A stretch of 64,000 bases of DNA. It comes from a virus. Within the stretch, counting starts at the first letter, position 1, and every line of letters begins with the position of its first letter. The stretch covers positions 1-64,000 of the IMG/VR virus record IMGVR_UViG_3300008110_000046. One strand, written 5' to 3'. Below, piece after piece: positions 36,493 to 46,217 of the stretch. A model generated the notes under the pieces. That model was not told the DNA's origin and did no database searches. It saw nothing but the letters and a program-made list of their open reading frames with translations. The translations under genes were made by a program, and so were the position numbers.

Positions 36493-39400
36493 TTATCCTA
36501 ATGTTAAAACTAATTGAATTGATAATTCTTCAGCTTCGCCAACTGTAATATTTGCAGTCTGTTCACCTGCAGAGTTAATCCACTGACTTCCGTTGTAAAC
36601 TTCTACTCGTTTATCAGAAGTATTATATCTAAGCATTCCAATTTCAGGAACTATTGGTCTTTCAGGTGTTAATCCATAAGGAATGACTATTGCGCCAGTT
36701 CCTTCAAACTTGTAATAGCCTGTACCAGTTTGTTGGAAAGTTAAAACTGCATTATTTGTTGTTGCTCTAATTTCATTATCTTTAAATGCAAAATTTTCAA
36801 TATTAACAGATCCTGTACCAGTAGCCTGAATATTAATATTAGTATCAGTGGCCAATGTAGAAATTGTATTATTGTCTATTGATAATTGGCCAATTTCAAA
36901 TCTATCAGCACGTAGTCTTGTAGCATTAATATCTGCTATTAAATTTCCATTAGAATAAAATCTAATAACATTGTCGTTTGCACCTGGTGTTAATTCAGCT
37001 GTAATATAAGTGTTTAGATCTGTATCATATACACCATCTAATATGAGCCAATTGCTGCCGTTATAACCTTCAAAGTGAGTTGTTTCACTGTTATATCTAA
37101 TACCGCCAACTTGTGACCCTCTTTGATCAATCGTACCAGAAGGAAGTCTTAAGCTCTGTGTTGAATCAATATAAACAATTCCAGAGCCATTTGGTTTGAT
37201 TACAAAATTTTCGTTGGATGTTGTTCTTATTTCATTATCTTGAATTTCAAAATTTTCAAATTTAACAACACCTATACCAGTGGCAGCTAGGGTCAATGGA
37301 CTATTGACATTTGATGATTGTACAGTTGATCCGGTAATTTGTAAGGTGTCAACATTTAATGTATTAGTATATAAATTATTCCAACGTTTTGATGTTGATC
37401 CTAAATTGTATACTCCGCTTGGAATTAAATCGCTGGTAATTCCTGCAACAAAGCTAATAGTATCTGTTGGTTGATCACCAATTATAATATTACCACCAAT
37501 AGTAACGTTACCACCAACTTCTAAGTCGCCCGTAATAGAAACATTGTTTTGTAAGTTGATTTGATCACTAGCTGAAGCAATATTTAGGTTAGTGGTCAAT
37601 GTTTCTATAGTAGAACCACTAATTTTAATGTCGCCAGTAGTTATTTGTGTTGGCTCAACAGTTGTTACGTTTGTTCCATCACTCAATGTTAAACCAGTAC
37701 TACTTGCAATGTTGACATTAGATGCAGTAAATTGTACCTGTCCTGTTACTTGATTAACATAAAATAAATCACCAACTCTAAAGTCGCCTTTATGGTCTAC
37801 TGAATTATAATAAATGTATGCACCGTTGGTATCAACTACTTCGTTCGCTTGTACAACTAGTCCTTCATCATTAGAACTATCTTTTCCAGTTCCAATGTAA
37901 GCAAAGTTGTGACCAATCAAATACATGATTACGCCTTTGCCGTCTCCTGCAACGCCGTAATTTCCGTATACGTTGGCGCTGGACATAGATCTAACTTCTG
38001 TACCAAAATCTGAATAATCGACCAATTCAATATATTTTGCAGTTCCTGTTGCAGTTCTTATATCTTGTATTACAAATGAATCGTCTTCTATATCTGTAGA
38101 ACCCTCTGTGCCATTAAAATGTAATAATAAAACTGTATCAGCTGTTTTTACAAATTCTGATGTTGGAACTGAGAAATTGCTTGTATATTTTGCAATGCCT
38201 TTGCTAACTCTAAGTTCGTCAATTAGTCCATTAAAGTTCCCAGCAATTCCATCAAATCTTGAACCAATAGTCAATGGACTCTGTATGTAATTAGTGTTAT
38301 CAGTCCAAGTAGAACCTACTTGTACTCCGTTAAAGAACAATCTTGTAGATGTACCACTTCTAGAAAGGGCTATGTGATGAAACGCTCCCGTTGTAACATC
38401 AGTTCCTGTAATTCTAACTGCACCATTTACATAATATGTAAGCTGATTAGTGTTTTGAATATAAACTACCGGTGCATTTTGTGTATTTGTTGTTCTAAAA
38501 TCTAAAATATTATGTTGAGCGCCAGATACACTTCGGTTAATAAAACATTCTAATGTAAAATCTCCTGTACCAAAATTAAAATCTGGTGTTGAGCCTATCG
38601 TTAGATAATCACCAGTACCGTCTAATAACAGCGCCGCAGTTCCAAATTTTTTGTTGGTCTGTGTCAATTGTGCATTGCCGTTGGCCGTTACTGTTTTTCC
38701 GTTAGCATCAGCTTTAGAAACTAAACCATCAACTTTGCCAGTTAGGAAAATTTTGTCGCCGCTGATACTACTAATAACTCCCTGTGCTAGAATAGTAGTT
38801 CCATCACTGTCGTAAGATGTTAGTGTTTGTCCTGCACTAAATGTACCAGTGGTAGTTGAAACTCTAATGGCTGTTTTTCCTGTGCCAGCAAAACCAGTTG
38901 TTCCAGTTAATCCTCTTAGACCATAATTTGCATAGTAGGTAAAACTGTTAAGCCATTCAACTCTAACACCGTTGGTCATTGTTATGGCATTGGCACCAGG
39001 AGTAATAAATGTTGCACCATGGAATAAACAGGCTGCTTCTTTGCTTGATGGGCTTACGACACTGCCATCTAACAATGCACCACGACCAGCATCACCTTGA
39101 TCAAATCCTAAAGGATCTGTTGGGCTTGTTACACTTCCTTTTGTTATTACACTCACGTTTCTAATATAAGGGCTCTTAGAAGTTACAGTCATTCCTGAAG
39201 CATATCTAAAAGCGTGTCCAGTATTATTTGTACTGTTATAGAAAAAATCAGCAACTGTTAAATCTTCAATGGTTACTTCACCATTTAATAAAAACGCATC
39301 TTTATCATTTGACCCCAATGTTGGTTTGATAATAACACTTCTAATCCCTGATCCTCTAATTGTCACTCCAGCAGGAACAGTCATTGGGAAGATTTCAGTG

Positions 39401-40200
39401 TAAACTCCTGGATAAACTATAACAGTAGTTCCAGAAGTTGCTTGTGTTAGTGCATATTTTACAGATCCGTAAGGATCGTTTTGATGGGTACCTGAATTGG
39501 CGTTGTCACCAAACGTTGAAACATATATTGTATTTCCTGGACGGAATGCTAGATCAATTCCGCCTACAGTTAGGGAATTTGTTACAATGTTGTCAGCGTT
39601 AACAGTGTTAATATAGGCGTTTTGCCAACGTTTGTCACTTTGACCAATGTCATATGTGTCGGTTTGAGATGGTAATAAATTTCCATCTACTCCGCCTGCC
39701 AATGTAACGTTTTCTGAGTTAATGGTTCCAGTAGCAGTAATGATTCCTTGAATATGTAAATCGCCATAAATCTCTAAATTAGAGTTAATGTTTACATCAC
39801 CTGTACCAGAGGGGTCTATATCAATATCAGTGTCTGGAGTGAATGCCCCAATGATATTGTCTTCAACAGTTAGGTCGCCTGCACGTAGTTTTCCATTATA
39901 AACTACTGCATTAGCTCCAGAAGGAAGAATATTAATAATTCCATTAGTAGAAGTAATAGAATTGTTTGTAACTGTTAGGTATGTGGTATTATCGCCGACC
40001 TTTAGTTGATTGTCAACTATTAAATTTGTAGTTTTTGTTGTTCCGTTTACGGTTAATTCGTGAGTGGGCGTGTTGGTTTTGATCCCAATTTTGCGATCGT
40101 TAACATCTAAATACAATAGATCCGTGTCAAACGCTAAATCAACTCCATTACGAAGCAGATTCGATTTGAGCAATGGACCGGAAATTTGACCAACGGCCAT
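36493..40200 (-). CDS. Tail fibre paralogue A with beta-helix and LamG domain (1235 aa)
   Basis: The N-terminus ISGPLLKSNLLRNGVDLAF is shared with the 1126-aa paralogue. A beta-helix starts near residue 225 (YVSTFGDNANSG, GVYTEIFPMTVPAGVTIRG). At about residues 500-700 is a LamG/concanavalin-like domain (KFGTAALLLDGTGDYLTI, GDFTLECFINRS, FHHIALSRSG, NGLIDELRVSKGIAKY). After it comes the conserved block ANVYGNYGVAG then IGHNFAYIGTGKDSSND, and C-terminal repeats with NLGSTSKRWNNLYT. It ends in a short GEAEELSIQLVLTLG. The paralogue lacks LamG at this point. A sugar-binding role for LamG is inferred from the family. Confidence 0.9.
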   Translation of the reverse strand: MAVGQISGPLLKSNLLRNGVDLAFDTDLLYLDVNDRKIGIKTNTPTHELTVNGTTKTTNLIVDNQLKVGDNTTYLTVTNNSITSTNGIINILPSGANAVVYNGKLRAGDLTVEDNIIGAFTPDTDIDIDPSGTGDVNINSNLEIYGDLHIQGIITATGTINSENVTLAGGVDGNLLPSQTDTYDIGQSDKRWQNAYINTVNADNIVTNSLTVGGIDLAFRPGNTIYVSTFGDNANSGTHQNDPYGSVKYALTQATSGTTVIVYPGVYTEIFPMTVPAGVTIRGSGIRSVIIKPTLGSNDKDAFLLNGEVTIEDLTVADFFYNSTNNTGHAFRYASGMTVTSKSPYIRNVSVITKGSVTSPTDPLGFDQGDAGRGALLDGSVVSPSSKEAACLFHGATFITPGANAITMTNGVRVEWLNSFTYYANYGLRGLTGTTGFAGTGKTAIRVSTTTGTFSAGQTLTSYDSDGTTILAQGVISSISGDKIFLTGKVDGLVSKADANGKTVTANGNAQLTQTNKKFGTAALLLDGTGDYLTIGSTPDFNFGTGDFTLECFINRSVSGAQHNILDFRTTNTQNAPVVYIQNTNQLTYYVNGAVRITGTDVTTGAFHHIALSRSGTSTRLFFNGVQVGSTWTDNTNYIQSPLTIGSRFDGIAGNFNGLIDELRVSKGIAKYTSNFSVPTSEFVKTADTVLLLHFNGTEGSTDIEDDSFVIQDIRTATGTAKYIELVDYSDFGTEVRSMSSANVYGNYGVAGDGKGVIMYLIGHNFAYIGTGKDSSNDEGLVVQANEVVDTNGAYIYYNSVDHKGDFRVGDLFYVNQVTGQVQFTASNVNIASSTGLTLSDGTNVTTVEPTQITTGDIKISGSTIETLTTNLNIASASDQINLQNNVSITGDLEVGGNVTIGGNIIIGDQPTDTISFVAGITSDLIPSGVYNLGSTSKRWNNLYTNTLNVDTLQITGSTVQSSNVNSPLTLAATGIGVVKFENFEIQDNEIRTTSNENFVIKPNGSGIVYIDSTQSLRLPSGTIDQRGSQVGGIRYNSETTHFEGYNGSNWLILDGVYDTDLNTYITAELTPGANDNVIRFYSNGNLIADINATRLRADRFEIGQLSIDNNTISTLATDTNINIQATGTGSVNIENFAFKDNEIRATTNNAVLTFQQTGTGYYKFEGTGAIVIPYGLTPERPIVPEIGMLRYNTSDKRVEVYNGSQWINSAGEQTANITVGEAEELSIQLVLTLG

Positions 40201-40300
40201 ACAATCACTCCTTTAACCCCGTGTTTCACGGTTAACCACCTTACATTGCGGGTTTACCACAGTATGTCATGTAAAACTTGGTCGGCTTTACAATTATAGA
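40201..40300 (-). promoter_or_regulatory. Long structured leader of 1235-aa fibre gene
   Basis: About 95 nt lie between the late box and the ATG. A hairpin CCGTG-AAA-CACGG, extendable by TTAAC/GTTAA, sits just upstream of the AAAGGAG ribosome-binding site. It could tune translation of the fibre or stabilise the mRNA end. Confidence 0.4.
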
Positions 40301-40308
40301 TATTTATC
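40301..40308 (-). promoter_or_regulatory. Late promoter box GATAAATA for 1235-aa fibre gene
   Basis: Minus-strand GATAAATA lies in the gap between the two paralogous fibre genes, about 100 nt upstream of the downstream ATG. Confidence 0.6.
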
Positions 40309-40319
40309 GGTTTTTGAAA

Positions 40320-43300
40320 TTAACCCAAGATAAGGGTCCAAACATTGGTTAATTGTTCAACGTCGTCTTCAGTGGCGTTGCCTCCTACCCCACCAAAGTT
40401 ATCAAAAGAATCTCCGTCCCAAACTTCCATAGTCTGTGTATCAGGATTAAATCGAATTGTTCCAATTTCGTTTGCTAGAGGTGCTACCAAATTATTAACT
40501 GGTACTAATACCGCAGTTGTGCCTCCTAATTTAACCCAACTAAATTGTGTTCCAGGCATCTTGATAGGATCATTGGTTAAATTAATAATATCATCACCAT
40601 CAAATTTAATATTATTAAGCATAACATAACCTGTCCCAGATGTAGACAAATTCAAACTATTTGACCCAGTGACAGAAATAGTATTTCCAGTGCTTGTAAT
40701 TTGATCAACATTCATAGCGTTAGCTGATATTGCAGTTGTAGTTATGGCAGCTACTGTTGAATTATTAATTACAAATGGTATAGTATTATTAGTTGGATGG
40801 GCAACAACTCTTGTATTCCTATTAGATGAATATACTCCCCCTAGAGCAGTCCTAAAATTTCTTTGCCCTACAAATTGATTTAGTGCGTTGTCATACCTAA
40901 TTTCTGCACTGTTCATAATAGGTTTATCTGCGCCTGTACCTGAAGGTAATCTTAAAGAATCACTTGAATCTATATAGACATTGTAGTTAGATTTAGGTTT
41001 AATTCTAATGTTAACACCAGTATTAGCTGATAGTATATTGTCAGTAAATGTCAAACCGTCAACGATTACCCCACCTGTACCATTTCCTACTAGGTTTAGG
41101 TTAGAATTAAGTGCCGTTATTGTATTGTTGTCTATTGTTAGATTTGGTAAATCAATGCCATTGATCCAAGAAGTCGTCCATCTTTTTGAGTTAGATCCAA
41201 GATTGTATGTGTCGCCAACATCTGGTATGATATCTTGATTTAAATCCATTGCAATGGTCACAGTGTCAGTACTTTGATTTCCAACAGTGATCGTTCCTTT
41301 GAAATCTAAAATTCCTGAAACATTTAGATTTTTTGCAATATTGACGTTGTCGTCAAGTAAAAATATACCAGTTGCAGTTTTAAAGTTTATAGGACCAGAT
41401 ATAGTCTCAATAGTAGACCCACTAAATCTAAAGTTGTTAGACTCAACTTTATAAGGAGCTAATATTGTTGTATTTGTTCCGTCACTGACAGTAATAGTTG
41501 ATAGCCCAGATAAGTCAAAAGAATCACCACTAAAACTAGTAGTTCCTTTCTTAAAGTTTACTAAAAAGTTATCGCCAATTCTAAAATCTCCACCATGATC
41601 AGTAGAAATATATCTAACTTTAGCACCGTTTAACTCTACAGTTTCATTGGCTTGCACCCTCAATGTGTTGTCATTTGATGCATCCTTTTCAGTGCCAATA
41701 TAGGCAAAATTGTGTCCTATTAGATAAGCTAAAACATCTGCTCCATTACCAACAAAGCCATACTTGCCATAAACATTTGCACAACTGATACATCTAATCT
41801 CTGCACCATAAGTGGCTGTTGTAGCTACTCCTGGAGAGGAAAAAATTGGGATTCCAAAGCCAGCTACCAATGAAGTAGTAACATAGATTCTCCACATATT
41901 AGTATTAACAGGGTCTTCAATTACGTAATCAACGATGTATAATGTACCTGCTACATTAATGGTCCAATCTTTACCTACAGTTGTTTCAAAATTAGGAGGA
42001 AGATTATACTTGTACCATGCTACCCACTTTTCACCTACTGAGTTTCCAGTAGTATCCCAAATATCATTAGTAACAATAAGCGTTGTTCCAACATCTGGAT
42101 AGAAGCTAATAGGTTTAAGCTGTGCTGTTGGATCAATGTTTTGATCAAATGTCATTCTCCACTGGGTTGGATATATAGGATCTGTTACAACTGATACTAC
42201 TTGGTAGAATAAAGGTTGTAGTGGATACCTATCAAGCACTGCTGTTTGACCTACTAACGACTCTACAAATGTTTGACTGGTGTATAGAGATTTGTCTAAA
42301 TTTACGCTGTCTGGAGTATAAGAAATGCTTGTATATCCTGGACCAACATTAACTACACCAGGAGCTGTACCATTTACTGTTTCAAACCCTAGTAAACCTT
42401 GAGTTGCATAAAATCCTCTATTGGCATAATATGTAAAACAATCAATTGCTTCTACTCTTACACCATTAGTCATAGTAACAGCGTCAACACCTGGAGTGAT
42501 AAAAGTCACTCCATAAAATAGCATACTGGCACTGATGCTGGTATTATCAGCTACACTGCCATCAATATATGCTCCTTTACCTGCATCATGTGTATCATAA
42601 CTTAGTGGGTCAGATAATGTTATATTTGATCCTTTGGTAATTACGCTGACATTTCTAACATAAGGACTCTTACTAGTAACTAGATAATTGTTTGCAAATC
42701 TAAAAGCGTGACCAGTATTGTCTACAGCATTATATCTAAACCCAGTTACTGTTAAATCTTCTACTGATGTATCACCATTTAGTAAAAAGGCATCTTTATC
42801 AATTGTTCCTGCGGTAGGCTGAACTATAACTCCTCTTATTGATGTTCCAATTATAGAAACACCTGCAGGAACTGTTAAAGGAAAGACTTCAGTGTATGTA
42901 CCGCTAGTGATATGGATAGTCGTTCCAGCAGTTGCTACACTTAGAGCTTTTGCGATAGTTCTAAATGGACTCAACTGTATGTTACCTTGATTTGTGTCTG
43001 ATCCTAAAATACTAACATAATAACTGTCGCCTGGTAGTGTTAAAAATACTGATATGCCAGGAGGAACTGTTGGTATCACTACATTATTAGTGTTAACAGT
43101 TTCAAAATATGCTTGATCCCAAGTGTATTCAGGACTACCAACAGAACCTGTATTGTTAACTGCTGGTCTTACATCAATACTTAAATTGCCTACTTCAGTT
43201 TGTGGTAATGGATCTGTTACAGTTGTTGTAAAATATAGTGCATTTCCATTAATAAAAACGTTACCAGTAACATTTGTTGTAGACTTAAAATTTGTTCTTC

Positions 43301-43700
43301 CTGTTCCTGATGGATTAATATTAACACTAGAGTTGGTGCTGGTAGTGCTTATTGTTGCCGCAGAAAATCTTATATCGTCTGTATCAAGTTTTGGTACATT
43401 TATTAATTGTGGCGATTCAATAATAAAATCTGAATTATTTGACGAAGTAATATTGTTTGTGGTAAATGTTACTCCATTAACCACAACTGGGAAATCTGAA
43501 ATTATGTCTACAGTTCTAAGCCCAGTATTAATTACCTCTAAATCAGGAGTTGAAGGAGTACAAACTACTTTTTTGCCTACACCAATTTTTCTACATTGTA
43601 CATCTAAGTACAACATATTAGTTTCAAAGGCTAAATCTATACCTTTTCTTTCAAGGTTAGCTTTGAGTAACGGTCCAGAAATTCTTCCGACGTTGGACAT
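40320..43700 (-). CDS. Tail fibre paralogue B with beta-helix (1126 aa)
   Basis: The N-terminus ISGPLLKANLERKGIDLAF and LYLDVQCRKIG match paralogue A. The beta-helix begins near residue 225 (YYVSILGSDTNQG, GTYTEVFPLTVPAGVSIIG). Where A has LamG, B has a different ~190-residue insert (from about VVNVGPGYTSISYTP to IFSSPGVATTATY) of unknown fold. The flanks are conserved: ANVYGKYGFVG and IGHNFAYIGTEKDASND. The C-terminal part repeats NLGSNSKRWTTSWI-type strands. AAGGAG lies before the ATG. It follows the 250-aa gene closely in the same direction. Confidence 0.9.
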   Translation of the reverse strand: MSNVGRISGPLLKANLERKGIDLAFETNMLYLDVQCRKIGVGKKVVCTPSTPDLEVINTGLRTVDIISDFPVVVNGVTFTTNNITSSNNSDFIIESPQLINVPKLDTDDIRFSAATISTTSTNSSVNINPSGTGRTNFKSTTNVTGNVFINGNALYFTTTVTDPLPQTEVGNLSIDVRPAVNNTGSVGSPEYTWDQAYFETVNTNNVVIPTVPPGISVFLTLPGDSYYVSILGSDTNQGNIQLSPFRTIAKALSVATAGTTIHITSGTYTEVFPLTVPAGVSIIGTSIRGVIVQPTAGTIDKDAFLLNGDTSVEDLTVTGFRYNAVDNTGHAFRFANNYLVTSKSPYVRNVSVITKGSNITLSDPLSYDTHDAGKGAYIDGSVADNTSISASMLFYGVTFITPGVDAVTMTNGVRVEAIDCFTYYANRGFYATQGLLGFETVNGTAPGVVNVGPGYTSISYTPDSVNLDKSLYTSQTFVESLVGQTAVLDRYPLQPLFYQVVSVVTDPIYPTQWRMTFDQNIDPTAQLKPISFYPDVGTTLIVTNDIWDTTGNSVGEKWVAWYKYNLPPNFETTVGKDWTINVAGTLYIVDYVIEDPVNTNMWRIYVTTSLVAGFGIPIFSSPGVATTATYGAEIRCISCANVYGKYGFVGNGADVLAYLIGHNFAYIGTEKDASNDNTLRVQANETVELNGAKVRYISTDHGGDFRIGDNFLVNFKKGTTSFSGDSFDLSGLSTITVSDGTNTTILAPYKVESNNFRFSGSTIETISGPINFKTATGIFLLDDNVNIAKNLNVSGILDFKGTITVGNQSTDTVTIAMDLNQDIIPDVGDTYNLGSNSKRWTTSWINGIDLPNLTIDNNTITALNSNLNLVGNGTGGVIVDGLTFTDNILSANTGVNIRIKPKSNYNVYIDSSDSLRLPSGTGADKPIMNSAEIRYDNALNQFVGQRNFRTALGGVYSSNRNTRVVAHPTNNTIPFVINNSTVAAITTTAISANAMNVDQITSTGNTISVTGSNSLNLSTSGTGYVMLNNIKFDGDDIINLTNDPIKMPGTQFSWVKLGGTTAVLVPVNNLVAPLANEIGTIRFNPDTQTMEVWDGDSFDNFGGVGGNATEDDVEQLTNVWTLILG

Positions 43701-43710
43701 ATTTTACTCC

Positions 43711-44463
43711 TTATCTATCAAAACCGTATATAATGTATATAGGTTTTCCTAAAGGCACTGGATTGTCAAATTTAACGTATCCTTTATTGGCTGTGACTTC
43801 TATAGTGTAATTAATTTCTGGGAGTTGATAAACGTTTTCAACGTAAACTTGTATGTTAGTTGAACTAGGGTTTCCTAAATCATCAACTGGAATAAAATTA
43901 TTATTATCAACGTCTAAAATTTCATGTGTTAAAGAACCATCTAAATTTACTTTTAATGTTGCAGTTCCTGAAACAGTGGCAGTTGGTACATTCACGTATC
44001 CTGTACCACCAGAAACAACTGTAATTTCAGTGATCACGCCAGAAGGATTTACTACTGCTATTGCCACTGCATTGTCATCTCCAATGTCTGGAGGACTAAT
44101 TGTAACGTCTGGCGGATCTAAAGGATCGTAACCACTACCACCATTTAAAACAGTTATAGTATTAATTTCTCCTGTGGCAGCACCAACACCAATTTCTTTT
44201 AATTTAATTCTACTTGGTCTATTAGTTCTAACTTTTTCCCAACTCCAAGAAGGATCATAATCAGTGTATACTTCAAAATCATTTTCTTCTGAGTTATAAC
44301 GTATCATACCTGGAACACCAGTCACAGGCCTATCATTGGTAGTTCCAATTGGTACAGTTAATGATTTATTAGTATTGACTATTGCTCTACCATCAGCTTC
44401 AACAGAGAAACGTTGACTTTTTGGTTTGTACGTGTCAATATTTTTACGTTTTATAAATTTCAT
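43711..44463 (-). CDS. Fibre-associated protein with GGxGY repeats (250 aa)
   Basis: The N-terminal region (SLTVPIGTTNDRPVTGVPG, GMIRYNSEENDFEVY) resembles the C-terminal segments of the long fibres in this cluster. The centre has two GG(S/T)GY motifs (NGGSGYDPLDPP, SGGTGYVNVPTA), a repeat common in phage tail proteins. The C-terminus (YTIEVTANKGYVKFDNPVP) is a beta domain. It starts in a TAATG overlap with the preceding gene. A short fibre or hinge subunit is likely, with no direct proof. Confidence 0.75.
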   Translation of the reverse strand: MKFIKRKNIDTYKPKSQRFSVEADGRAIVNTNKSLTVPIGTTNDRPVTGVPGMIRYNSEENDFEVYTDYDPSWSWEKVRTNRPSRIKLKEIGVGAATGEINTITVLNGGSGYDPLDPPDVTISPPDIGDDNAVAIAVVNPSGVITEITVVSGGTGYVNVPTATVSGTATLKVNLDGSLTHEILDVDNNNFIPVDDLGNPSSTNIQVYVENVYQLPEINYTIEVTANKGYVKFDNPVPLGKPIYIIYGFDR

Positions 44464-44777
44464 TATGCTACCGCCATACTGCTGATCACAGCATTAACAA
44501 CATCTGCGGCATTAGATTGCATAGTAACAGTATCACCATCACTTAAAACTAATTTTTCCATATCCATAACAAATGTGTCGCTGGCCACTATAGTTAAACT
44601 TTTTAAAATTTGATTAGCGTTTCCTCGACTGCTTCCATCAGGTATTACCCAAACATCCACAACAGCATCCGTACTGGTGCTGTGATTGCAAATCATTAAT
44701 GTTGTTATACCGTTTTCGCCAACAGACACAAAAACATCTGTTGGGTTAGTATTTGCTAAATTCGTTGCTGTTATCAT
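44463..44777 (-). CDS. Small beta-rich fibre-cluster protein (104 aa)
   Basis: Function not recognised. It has strands such as TTLMICNHSTSTDAVVDVWVI (block VDVWVIPDGSS) and ends DVVNAVISSMAVA. Layout and length resemble the 112-aa protein at 36151-36489. It sits between the 368-aa and 250-aa fibre proteins, its stop overlapping the next ATG (TAATG). It may be a small collar or adaptor on the fibre. Confidence 0.72.
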   Translation of the reverse strand: MITATNLANTNPTDVFVSVGENGITTLMICNHSTSTDAVVDVWVIPDGSSRGNANQILKSLTIVASDTFVMDMEKLVLSDGDTVTMQSNAADVVNAVISSMAVA

Positions 44778-44785
44778 AATAATCC

Positions 44786-45892
44786 TTAGAACATTAAACT
44801 AGCAAAAAACGCACGGCGTTTGCTAGGTAATTCATCTCTCACATTTTCACTATTCACAAAAAATAATCCTGTACCTCCTGGTCCTTCATAATCAGGATAA
44901 ATTTTAACTCTACCACTTTCATTAGCTGGCGCTTGATAAACACTATCAATGACCATACTCAATGAAGTTTTTAATTCTATAGAAGGATTAGTTGATATCC
45001 CAGGTCCTGGTTTAGTAGACAGTATCATTCTTGTATTAGCTGTCTCCATGGTAATCTCGTTTGAATCATTGATTTTTATATCACCAATAACCATTCTATT
45101 ACCAAAGACTGTAATCCATTGATTGCCACCAATACTTGTTCTTAGTTGTGCTTCTGTTACAGCGCCTGCGCCTGAGCTTGGATAACCTGGAACGTCTTGT
45201 TCAACAAATTCTAGATAAGTGTTATTTCTAAAAACTGGAACACCTGCACCAGTTCTATAGTTTAACTGAATACGTCTTCTATCTGGCTGTAGTTCAATTG
45301 CATAATCTACATAGCCTTTGTTTGGAATATCGTTGTCTTTATTTCTAGTAATAATTCTTTGTGTGTAGTTTGAAACTCCATCAACAGTAACAGTTCCTTG
45401 TGAATTATCTGCTCCTAAAAGACTAAGATCAGTATTTGATGTTCCTGTTCTAATAGCGTTCACTACGATTGCAGAATGTCCTTCTGAACTTATTCCACCA
45501 GAAGGAGGACCAATATAAAATTCCCAAATTCCAGAATTTGTTACGCCATTAAAAGTCCAACTTTTATTTTGATTATAAAATAAGTTTGCATTGTAATTAG
45601 GAGATGCAGGACCTCCTCTAGCAATACTTAAACCTGAAATACCATTGCCACTAACACCTGCAGTTGCACCATTACTTAAACCTGATTCGCCCTTGTTTAA
45701 GACTAATATTTTATCATTGATGACTAAATCACTACTTTCAATAGTAGTGGTTTGGCCGTTTACTTGTAAGTTTCCGTAGATGTGAACGGTGCCTAAATTG
45801 TCACTGTCATATTTGGTTTCTAGATAGATATCGTTAGACGATTGTACGTGCCAATCGCCACTAATTCGATTAACTTTTTTAATAGATGGCAT
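44786..45892 (-). CDS. Tail fibre/structural protein (368 aa)
   Basis: The N-terminus NRISGDWHVQSSNDIYLET, then TVHIYGNLQVNGQTTTIES and VINDKILVLNKGESG, is a pattern seen in short fibre or hinge proteins of marine T4-like phages. The middle has WTFNGVTNSGIWEFYIGPP; the C-terminus has VKIYPDYEGPGGTGLFFVN. It is the first gene of a fibre run and has its own late box and an AAGGAAA ribosome-binding site. Which fibre segment it forms cannot be told from the sequence. Confidence 0.78.
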   Translation of the reverse strand: MPSIKKVNRISGDWHVQSSNDIYLETKYDSDNLGTVHIYGNLQVNGQTTTIESSDLVINDKILVLNKGESGLSNGATAGVSGNGISGLSIARGGPASPNYNANLFYNQNKSWTFNGVTNSGIWEFYIGPPSGGISSEGHSAIVVNAIRTGTSNTDLSLLGADNSQGTVTVDGVSNYTQRIITRNKDNDIPNKGYVDYAIELQPDRRRIQLNYRTGAGVPVFRNNTYLEFVEQDVPGYPSSGAGAVTEAQLRTSIGGNQWITVFGNRMVIGDIKINDSNEITMETANTRMILSTKPGPGISTNPSIELKTSLSMVIDSVYQAPANESGRVKIYPDYEGPGGTGLFFVNSENVRDELPSKRRAFFASLMF

Positions 45893-45910
45893 GTTCGTTT
45901 CCTTGTATGA

Positions 45911-45918
45911 TATTTATC
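45911..45918 (-). promoter_or_regulatory. Late promoter box GATAAATA for 368-aa fibre gene
   Basis: Minus-strand GATAAATA lies 18 nt before the ATG. The short leader contains AAGGAAA. Confidence 0.6.
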
Positions 45919-45933
45919 TGTATGGCAAAATCA

Positions 45934-46212
45934 TTAACTTTGCGATAAAAGAGCTACCATATACAGCTTATTAAAATTTTTGATCAGTTTATTGATAATA
46001 ATTATTTGCTCATCTACTCTTCGTAAACTAGCTTTAGATTTTTGATTTCTAGCAATCACTTCAAGATTACCAAGTTTTACAACTTCTAAATCAACTGCCC
46101 GTAACATCCGACTAACATCTTTTTTAAACATAGGTAGGTTGTTTTGGCTATTTTCTAAACGATTCCTAACCCTATGCCAGTCTAAACTAGAAGTTATCAA
46201 ATACTCTTCCAT
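45934..46212 (-). CDS. Small basic helical protein (92 aa)
   Basis: Function not recognised. It is mostly alpha-helical and Arg/Lys-rich (HRVRNRLENSQNNLPMFKKD, then SRMLRAVDLEVVKLG, ASLRRVDEQIIIINKLIKN). It lies between the major capsid gene and the fibres with its own late box AGTAAATA ending exactly 5 nt before the ATG, right after the capsid terminator, so it is a separate late unit. No Shine-Dalgarno. It could be a small DNA-binding or assembly protein. Confidence 0.75.
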   Translation of the reverse strand: MEEYLITSSLDWHRVRNRLENSQNNLPMFKKDVSRMLRAVDLEVVKLGNLEVIARNQKSKASLRRVDEQIIIINKLIKNFNKLYMVALLSQS

Positions 46213-46217
46213 AGCAG

